The notes under the pieces are model-generated. The model searched no databases. It was given only the letters and a program-made list of their open reading frames with translations, and was not told where the DNA came from. Of a stretch of 64,000 nt of DNA, positions 57,030 through 64,000 are shown one piece after another (within the stretch, counting starts at the first letter, position 1; each line of letters begins with the position of its first letter). Location: NCBI GenBank assembly GCA_024364735.1, contig JAGFNQ010001617.1, positions 186,001 to 250,000 of the forward strand. The letters run 5' to 3'. The position numbers were made by a program, and so were the translations under genes. Source of the stretch: Boesenbergia rotunda (taxonomy: Eukaryota > Streptophyta > Magnoliopsida > Zingiberales > Zingiberaceae).

Positions 57030-57215
57030 CAATACATCACTGTTGAGAATATAATCAAAGACTTACATTGGAAATAAATAGAAAAGATCATGGATTTAAA
57101 ACATAAAAAATATCTTTATTGATACGAGGTCTTTTGGGTAGAACTCAAAAGCAAATCTATAAGGATTTAGGAGTAAAGTAGATAATATTATACTATTATA
57201 AAATATGTGAATTAT
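57030..57215 (+). repeat. degenerate LTR related to the TRIM
   Basis: TGTTGAGAATATAATC leads into phrases colinear with the TRIM LTR (AAAAAATATCTTTATTGATACG, GGTCTTTTGGGTAGAACTC, TATAAGGATTTAGGAGTAAA). It is AT-drifted and much more diverged. It is probably an old solo LTR of the same family. Confidence 0.6.
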
Positions 57216-57703
57216 TAAATCGGAAGTGTATCTAGATTTATATCTTTAAGAATCACGAGTTATATCTTATAAGACCATAGAGAAAATCACCTTTTGTCTT
57301 AAATGGGAAGAGAAAAGAAAACTTGATGTGTATCACATTTCTATGCCTCGGGGAGTATTACCCTATTTATATAATGACATATATCTTTAGCCCATCATAA
57401 CTAAGGTTCCTTAATCAGAACCTTGGGGATTATTCAGGTAATAGTATTTCTTGATCAGAATTAAGATTTGATACCATATTTATTTTCTTATTACTCAATC
57501 CTATCAGATGGGTACAAGTTTGCAAAAACTCAAATAGTCTAGATTCATCAGTAGATTTCGGTTAAATTTACTAATCAACCTAGAGAGCTCAGATTGCATC
57601 TATTTCAAGTCATGTGGGTTTCTGAGGTTATAAACAATTTAAAAGTGTTCTTTATTACTTATTTATGGCTTCCTAGAGGTGCTCTAATATTATACTAACT
57701 TTT

Positions 57704-57885
57704 ATCTAGAACACTTGGGTTTATTCTCTTGGAGACCAGGACCACATTGGGCCTGATCTGAGAGCAGATTAGGACCAAGTTAGATCTAGTCTCCCCACAC
57801 CGGGCACAACTTAGTCCTAGTCTACTTTCAGATCAGTTCCAACGTGGTCTTACTCTCTAGTATACTAGGCTTAAATATTCTAGTC
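57704..57885. repeat. foldback with 42-nt core arms
   Basis: Core arms 57740-57781 and 57808-57849 pair at 35 of 42 positions around a 26-base loop. Weaker pairing extends outward to about 57704 and 57885, giving arms of ~80. It could be an old MITE or a small-RNA hairpin precursor. Terminal repeats and target duplication were not clear. Confidence 0.7.
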
Positions 57886-58287
57886 GAACATTTTTTTTCC
57901 TTAGCACTACTAGGAAAGCCCGAAAATAGTAAAGGAGGGCGGACATATTTAGACTCCTTAACAATTTAGAAACTCATGTGATTTGGAATGAGTGTAATCG
58001 AAACTTTCTAGGTCAATCAGTGAGTTTTAATAAAAATTTATTAATGGACTTAGACTATTTGAATTTTTATGAATTTGTATCCACATAAAAGAGTATAGTT
58101 TAGATAAAGTAGATTTGATGTCAAATTTTGATTCTGACTTTAGTAGTTATTTTTTAAAATAAAATTGAGTTATATAAATAGACATATGAGAGGAAGGAAG
58201 ATTCTGACTTTAGTAGTTAATTTTTTTTAAAAAAAATTGAGAACATGTGAGAGGAAGGAAGAAAAAGATTTGTTTTTGAAGAATGGA

Positions 58288-58312
58288 GAGAGAGAGAGAG
58301 AGAGAGAGAGAT
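58288..58312 (+). repeat. GA microsatellite
   Basis: About twelve AG repeats in AT-rich DNA. Confidence 0.9.
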
Positions 58313-59844
58313 ATGCTGAGGTTGTATGTATTTAAATCATCTAAATTATTTTAATATTTAAATATTTCAAATGTGACTAAGATATATTGAAAATCGATAT
58401 ATAAAAAGCTAACGGCTGGGAGAGATAAATAGGAAGATCATCCAGATTAATATTTATATTGAATTGATCATGTCGCGAAGCGAGCTGGACGTCCCTATCG
58501 CTGGATGGGCCTTCAGGGAGAGCAAGATTGCTGAGGTGGTCTATCGAGCTGAATCACCTCTAACCTGCAAGATAGAGACCGTTAGAACCCGTCGGGAAAA
58601 GTTTCCGGCCAGGCACTCCAACGGTCAAGTTACACTACTAGAAAAAATGCATTTAACAACAGTGAATCACTGTTGTCGTAGGCCAAATACCACTGTTGTT
58701 AAAGGCCATGTTGTAAAAGGGGGGGTCTACGACAACAGTGAATCACTGTTGTCGAATGTGATCTACGACAACAGTTTGTTTTCCACTGTTGTCGTAGATC
58801 ACATTCGACAACAGTTTTTATAACCGTGTTTTACCGTTGTCTTTTATTATTTTCACAACAGTGTTTCACCGTTGTCGTATGCCATATTCACCGTTGTCTT
58901 TTATTATATTCGACAACAGTTTTATCACTGTGTTGTCGTATGTCACCGTTTATCTACAACAACAGTTTAGCTTTAAAAAAATCTGTTGTGCATTTGTACT
59001 GTTCCACAACAGTTTCATACCAATTTGACAACAAAGATATTTCCATTATATTTTCAATTAAAAGGCAATAATTTAACCTCGAAATAAAAACTATATATAT
59101 CAAACATCATCAACATATTTACAATAAAGATCCACCACAAGCTTTCTACAGACAGAACCACACAAGTATCTTCTGTCCAAAAATCTTTTTACAGACGAAA
59201 CCACTCAAGTATCTTCTGACCCAAATAAACTTACAATGAAGTTCAAATCACAAAAATTATAGCTTGGAAGGTCAGATTAAGGGAAATACTTCGAACATGA
59301 TCACGAATAAGTCCCTGCGGCTGGAAAAAAGAGAACAAACACTCTAATTAGTTAATCTATTAAATGCATATGTCCAATAAAAAATGATCCATGAAGATAT
59401 GTATCAACAAACAACAAAAATAACAAACTAACAAACAAACAAACAAAAATGATATGCATGTATCAGCACTTGCAATTATAAGGAAACTGCTAGCTTGGCT
59501 TATCTAGACATTTACAGCCTTGCAACCACTTTTCAAGGAAAATACTCAGACGACCATATTACCTGACTGATAAAGTTCTTTCTACTTAATTTTCTTTGTT
59601 ATTTTGGATCTGCAATTATAGGGAAATTAAATTGAACCGTTATGCCTCATTTGAAAGTAAGTGTATAACCATAATTCCAATGATAAATTAAGAAGTATCA
59701 TTGTGTGATCACAGCCAAATAAATGATAATGAACTATATGTCCATCACAATAAGGAAATGTGATGGACATAAATATATTCCTAACAAAGAAACATACAAC
59801 TGAAACTCCAGTACAAACAAAAAAGAAATTCAAATGTAACGCAC

Positions 59845-60804
59845 CTACAAGTGGATGGCCAACAAATGCAAGATGGATACGAATTTGATGTGGTCGACCA
59901 GAATGGATCTCAACCTTTCAATATTCCAATAAGGACATATTAAGAAATCATAAGACAGTTGTAGCTTACACATGCCAGGCTAAACTATCTAAAAAAAAGA
60001 TGATCCAATCCATAGTATCTTGAAAATGATAAGCATTTGGCAGATTGCACACATGGAACAAAATGGTTCCACTACAAAAAAATAGAGTTCAAATATATGA
60101 TGAATGTGGCAAAAGAATTAAGAGTTAAATATCAAAAATCAAAAGGATAAGATATGAGAGAAGTAAAATAGCAAGAATGACCTCTACAGCAATGAGTGAG
60201 GCAAATGAAAGTATGATAATGCTTGCATAAAAAAGAAATATTATTGTAGTTCATTCACTAGTAAAGGAACATAATTTACTATATCTGCTACTATTCAGCC
60301 CCTTCCTCAAAATTTCCTGTTTTCTACTATGCAAGCAAAAGCATTAGTTATGAAAAGTAAACGGAGACTAATGATTTTAAGTTTCTGACATGCATTGAAA
60401 AAGTTGAGCATAAACCCACATCCGAAAACTTAACAAGTATACGCTCTGAAGCAAAAAAGATAAAGAGGCTTCACTAATTCAGTTCTCCACATGCAGTTTC
60501 AATAATGAAGATTAACCTTGATGAGAATAAGAACATAGGAAAATATAGTAAGTAGATCCTGAGCATATACCTGCACCAAAGTTTGGTTTCTCTGATCATA
60601 TCTTTCAAGAACTTGCATTCTGCTCAGTGCTGGCTTCCCTGTGTACACTTTTACTGCTCAAGATGAAAATAAAACAAATACTTCTGAAAAAAATAAAAAC
60701 TGATAGTCTAGATCAGAAAGAAAATGACCTGATGAAGAAGCTACATAAAGCCCCTTCTCTACTCCTGGATAATTGATTGTACCAATGGGCTGCCTGATTA
60801 CCAA
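59845..60804 (-). pseudogene. captured RNA pseudouridine synthase (RluA family) fragment, three exons
   Basis: Minus-strand exons are 60804-60729, 60653-60571 and 59914-59845, all with GT-AG borders and continuous phase. They code LVIRQPIGTINYPGVEKGLY, then VYTGKPALSRMQVLERYDQR, and finally VEIHSGRPHQIRIHLAFVGH plus PLVG. The last block is the conserved RluA substrate-binding motif (GRPHQIR). RluA enzymes isomerise uridine to pseudouridine in RNA. The catalytic Asp region and both protein ends are missing, so it is a fragment. Retained introns show capture of genomic DNA rather than cDNA. No stop lies within the exons, so a chimeric transcript could be translated in part. Confidence 0.9.
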
Positions 60805-61179
60805 CTGCAAAGGAAATATTGGCTAATGTTAAAGAGAAAACTTGCTTGTAGTTTACAACCAGAATCTTGAAATCAATGGACTTCTCTCAATAAGGCATAA
60901 ATAAGGAAATGTGATGGACATAAATATATTCCTAACAAAGAATTGAGTAAAAATGGAACGGAAACTGGAACAATAGTCTTCATTTCAAAGGCAGTGCACT
61001 TACATAACATTATTACCAAGTAAATTGCACCCAAACCAGCAGATAATATTGAGAGAAACAGGAAGAGGTTTGAAATTATTAAACAGGGATCACGTAGGCA
61101 TTCAAACAAACACATACTGATGAACTAGAGAGGAAATGATTATTTCCAGTACCAGAGTTCGTGCCGAGTGTGTGTTTGG

Positions 61180-61498
61180 CTATCCTTCCAAACGGGTATT
61201 GTTGAGTCGTTCAATGGCCAAAATTAGTGCTTGAGTCCCTAGTTCTCCCTCTCCGTGTGCCATGAGTGAGGCATACAGCTGATGCGCCAACGCCAAACCT
61301 GGCAATGCTAGTCCCATGCTCTGACATTCCTTCAAGCAAATGCCAAGATCCTTCACAAAGTCGTGTACGTAGAACCCAGCCTCCATGTCCCTCTTCAAGA
61401 TCCTCTTTCCGTATAGTTCGAGCGACTTTGACCCAGCTGCGCCCGTAGAAATTGCGTCCATCCACCTCTCGATGTCGAGCCCAGCCTTGTGGGCATAC
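61180..61498 (-). pseudogene. captured last exon of a 3-hydroxyisobutyrate-dehydrogenase-like gene
   Basis: The minus strand codes AHKAGLDIERWMDAISTGAA, followed by GFYVHDFVKDLGICLKECQS and LPGLALAHQLYASLMAHGEG, ending ERLNNTRLEG and a stop. This is the C-terminal helical domain of plant 3-hydroxyisobutyrate dehydrogenase-like proteins (beta-hydroxyacid dehydrogenase family). The NAD-binding N-terminal domain is absent. Upstream in this frame is an immediate stop, and no AG acceptor is visible at the junction, so the capture breakpoint is near 61498. The reading frame itself is undamaged. Confidence 0.88.
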
Positions 61499-61907
61499 AA
61501 AGATCATGGAAATCATGCGGAAAGGTCTTGGTGAGGAAGCCCACATTGATCTGGATGGTCTTCGAGTTCTCGTCGGCCTTTATGCTAGGGATGGGGAACC
61601 AGACAGAGCTAAAGGTGAATGTCGAGATAGTTAAAGGTGATGGATGGTGTGAATCACTTTGTGAAAACTTAGAGAGATAGTTGACATACTCTAACCCACC
61701 TCCTAAGAGAGGCAGCGGTGGACTGCGTCGCTTGAGCTGGAGACGAAGAGGTGAGTCGACGGAAGCTGTGCGAGGGGGAAGCAGCAGAGGAGAGGAACGA
61801 CGCCGACGGTGGTGGGCGGCGGCGATCCACGTGCACGAAGAGAAGGGAAGGTGGCCTCGACGGGGATGGATTAGGGCACGGGCATGAAAACGAAAAGGCA
61901 CAGGCAC
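61499..61907 (-). other. open frame of unknown origin in the capturing CACTA element
   Basis: A minus-strand frame from 61907 runs through a basic, Ser/Pro/His-rich leader and then IKADENSKTIQINVGFLTKT near 61575. It was not recognised. It lies 5' to the captured dehydrogenase exon and could be a third captured piece, with 5' leader and start codon, or chance. Confidence 0.4.
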
Positions 61908-62573
61908 ATATATTTATAACGAAAAGGCCTCGGCGGGGATGTTTTTTTGCAGTTGGATATCCACCGTTGATTTTGTTTATTGCTTGAACAGCACAACAAT
62001 ACAACAACAACAGTTTAATATAACTGTTGTCTATTGTCATAATAGACAACAGTTTATCACATCAGTTGTTGTAAATCCCGCCTATAGACAACAGTTATTT
62101 TATAACTGTTGTCGTTGAGTATACATACGACAACATTTTGTTATTACTGTTGTCTTTTTACGTATACAGACCAACAACAACAACGGTTAATACTAAAACT
62201 GTTGTTAAATTGACATACGACAACACTTTATCAAAAAATCGTTGTCGATTATGTGTTGTTGAATGCAAAAATTCTAGTAGTGTTAATACTCGACGATGGC
62301 GATAGAAAGTAATAGAACAGTATGAAATTGCACTATCGCGCTTACCTGAGAGATGCGAAGTGAGGAGACCTATATAGCCGGGGAAGCTGACAGCTCCTGC
62401 TCCGCCTGTCACCTGTTGTCATATAGCGAGGGCAAGGTAATGCATGCCAGAGGTGGCAGGATAAAGTAGTACATACTGTATTAAGGAAAGGGGCACTGTC
62501 AACTTAATGGCTGATGCAATTGAACGCCGCTCGGCCTGATATCAGTGTATGTGGTCGTGGTACGGGGGGACAG

Positions 62574-63118
62574 GGTGTGGCAGGAAGATCAACACCTCGG
62601 CGGGATATCCGTCGTTTTGAGGCCAGGATGGCTTCAGTCTTGTGCCGACCCCGTACAACTTCTGGTAGTCTGGTGTCAGGGAGTGACTGTACCTGCTAGG
62701 CCCGACTGAGGGCTTGTAAGGGTGCTGACTGGGCACTGAACGACGAGGCCGGCTGAGGACCTATGAGGGTGTCGACTAGGGCACAAAGTGATGAGGCCGG
62801 CTGAGGGCCTATGAGGGTGCTGACTGGGGCACTAAGTGATGAGGCGTCGAGGAACACTCCCTCTGACTCGGGCTTAGCCCCAAAGCGTGGTTCGCCACGC
62901 GTCGGCGAGGATCCATACCTGGAGGGGCGTTAGAGCATGAGTGTCTGAGCTTGGGCCAGGTCGAGTTCGGGGAACATGGGCTGCCACACATCTGATCGAA
63001 GGCCCTAACCTACGCGACGTCGATTCGACGGGCCTTTCCAGCCCCCTTACCATCTCCTTTCTGACTAGGCGCCAGGCTGCCGGGCCAGGCTACACGCAAG
63101 CTGGCCCGGATCATAGAT
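62574..63118 (+). other. internal GC-rich segment with ~60-bp tandem repeat
   Basis: Positions 62700-62840 contain about 2.5 units with GAGGCCGGCTGAGGGCCTATG and AGGGTGCTGACTGGGGCAC. The rest (62840-63118) is unique GC-rich sequence. The open frames are not convincing genes. It separates the two halves of the inverted-LTR structure. Confidence 0.6.
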
Positions 63119-63414
63119 CCTGTCGCGAAGCGAGCTGGACACCCCTACCGCTGGATGGGCCTCCGGGGAGAGCGAGATCGCTGAGGTGGTCTACCGAGCT
63201 GGATCGCCTCTAGCTTGCAAGACAGCGCCTGCTACCTGTTGTCATATAGCGAGGACAAGATAATGCATGCCTAGATGTGGCAGGATAAAGTAGCACATAC
63301 TGTATTAAGGAAAGGGGCACTGTCAACTTAATGGCTGGTGCAGTTGGACGCCGCTCGGCCTGACATCAGTGTATGTGGTCGTGATACGGGAAACAGGAGC
63401 TGTCAGCTTCCCTG

Positions 63415-63425
63415 GCTATATAAGC
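63415..63425 (+). promoter_or_regulatory. TATA box of the right LTR copy
   Basis: GCTATATAAGC, mirrored by the reverse copy at 62369-62378 (CTATATAGC). It is placed between U3 and R of this LTR family. Confidence 0.65.
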
Positions 63426-63675
63426 CTCCTCACTTCGCATCTCTCAGGTATGCGCGATAATGCAATTTTATACTGTTCTGTTATTTTCCATCGTCACCGT
63501 CGAGTACTGACTTGACCGTCGGAGTGCCTGACCGGAGACTTTTCCCGGCGGATTCTAACGGTTTCTGTCTTGTATGCTAGAGGCGATCCAGCTCGGTAGA
63601 CTACTTCAATAATCTCGCTCTCCTCGGAGGCCCATCCAATGATAAGGATCTTCAGCTCGCTTCGCGACATGATCA

Positions 63676-64000
63676 TGAATCATTCTTAAAGTCTAGTACG
63701 TGAATGATTTAGAAATTTTTTAAATCTGCGTACGATAAAATCTCGGTAATACAACTAAAAAATACAATATAACTTTTTTATTTAGACTATTAAAATCAAC
63801 TCATGTCTATACCCACCGTCGCTAGATAAATTGATTCATTTTGTAAATTCATCGCTATTGCTACTTATTAAAAATGAAACTATACTATGCATGAATTTAT
63901 ATTTCATAATTAATTCATGTGGGTACCAATATTCCCACGTGAATATTTTCCCATTCTCTTTATGAATCAGGTAACAGACAAATTAAATCTAGGATGATCA
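63676..64000. other. AT-rich flank
   Basis: No gene or repeat was recognised. It continues the host DNA interrupted at 58464. Confidence 0.5.

Larger units (their letters stand above)
57216..58464. other. AT-rich DNA without a gene; contains a foldback
   Basis: No coding signal. It holds the hairpin at 57704-57885 and a GA microsatellite at 58288-58312. The last five bases, TGAAT (58460-58464), are the duplication of the next structure. Confidence 0.5.
58633..62282 (-). mobile_element. gene-capturing CACTA transposon (3.65 kb, non-autonomous)
   Basis: Termini are CACTACTAGAAAA and TTCTAGTAGTG, with the 3-base duplication TTA at 58630-58632 and 62283-62285. Subterminal repeats of the palindromic type CAACAGTGATTCACTGTTG lie at 58650-59030 and 61995-62250. 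There is no transposase gene. The interior carries parts of at least two host genes, both on the minus strand: an RluA-type pseudouridine synthase (three exons) and a 3-hydroxyisobutyrate-dehydrogenase-like last exon. This is a Pack-type CACTA by structure. Confidence 0.92.
58465..63675. mobile_element. inverted-LTR structure with TGAAT target duplication
   Basis: The ends are TGATCATGTCGCGAAGCG and its inverse CGCTTCGCGACATGATCA, with TGAAT on both sides (58460-58464, 63676-63680). The right end, 63226-63675, is a plus-oriented U3-R-U5 with a TATA box at 63415-63424. The left end, 58465-58632 plus 62283-62405, is the reverse complement of its R-U5 part. At about 62405 the orientation flips and a second plus-oriented U3 copy follows to 62573. 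Another reversed U5 copy is at 63121-63225. The CTTGACCGTCGGAGTGCC U5 block resembles the first Tat-like LTR. It is interpreted as head-to-head LTR copies behaving as one inserted unit. Confidence 0.75.

Noticed and set aside
61681..61987. Plus-strand frames opposite the unidentified frame near 61.8 kb
   Set aside because: Arg/Gly-rich shadows of GC-rich sequence; no recognisable motif.

Overview
The window looks like nuclear DNA of a flowering plant, probably a monocot with a large, repeat-rich genome. The evidence is a spliced host gene with GT-AG introns, tRNA-derived SINEs, RTE and possible L1 LINE fragments, En/Spm (CACTA) transposons, a Tork-type Copia element, Tat-type Ty3 elements with antisense ORFs, TRIMs and many solo LTRs. 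The style of the LTR repeats reminds me of Zingiberales, but that is recollection only and not demonstrated.

The only host gene that looks functional is the 3' half of a urease gene (295-11708, +). Nine exons encode about the last 419 residues, with the active-site residues intact. Its two largest introns (4.3 and 2.8 kb) hold a LINE fragment and two SINEs.

From 12.7 kb on, almost everything is mobile DNA. (1) 12754-22115 is a Tat-like LTR element without pol. It has ~1.0-kb LTRs, three tandem arrays and two broken antisense genes. (2) 22451-24282 is a solo LTR. (3) 24365-33485 is a second Tat-like remnant: a sense gag fragment, an ~85-bp array split by another solo LTR (26429-28700), a broken antisense gene, a polypurine tract and a 3' LTR. 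(4) 33555-56958 is a minus-strand, gag-only LTR element that hosts a four-level nest. A Tork-type Copia element (36340-51104) sits in its interior. A 10.6-kb CACTA transposon (40258-50867) is inserted in the right LTR of that Copia element. A solo LTR (45849-48029) is inserted in the CACTA transposase gene. The host element also holds a solo LTR (53807-54673) and a TRIM (about 54846-55508). (5) 58465-63675 is an inverted-LTR structure flanked by TGAAT. A 3.65-kb gene-capturing CACTA element (58633-62282) sits inside it and carries exons of an RluA-type pseudouridine synthase and of a 3-hydroxyisobutyrate-dehydrogenase-like gene.

The most unusual recurring signal is an array of short hairpin units in the LTRs of several different families. 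Where a TATA box can be seen, the array lies just upstream of it. In the best case (47361-47930) the stem sequences change between units while both arms stay complementary. All transposon genes seen here are broken by stop codons, frameshifts, deletions or insertions, so the window is a graveyard of nested elements beside one host gene. Target-site duplications and LTR boundaries were read by eye.
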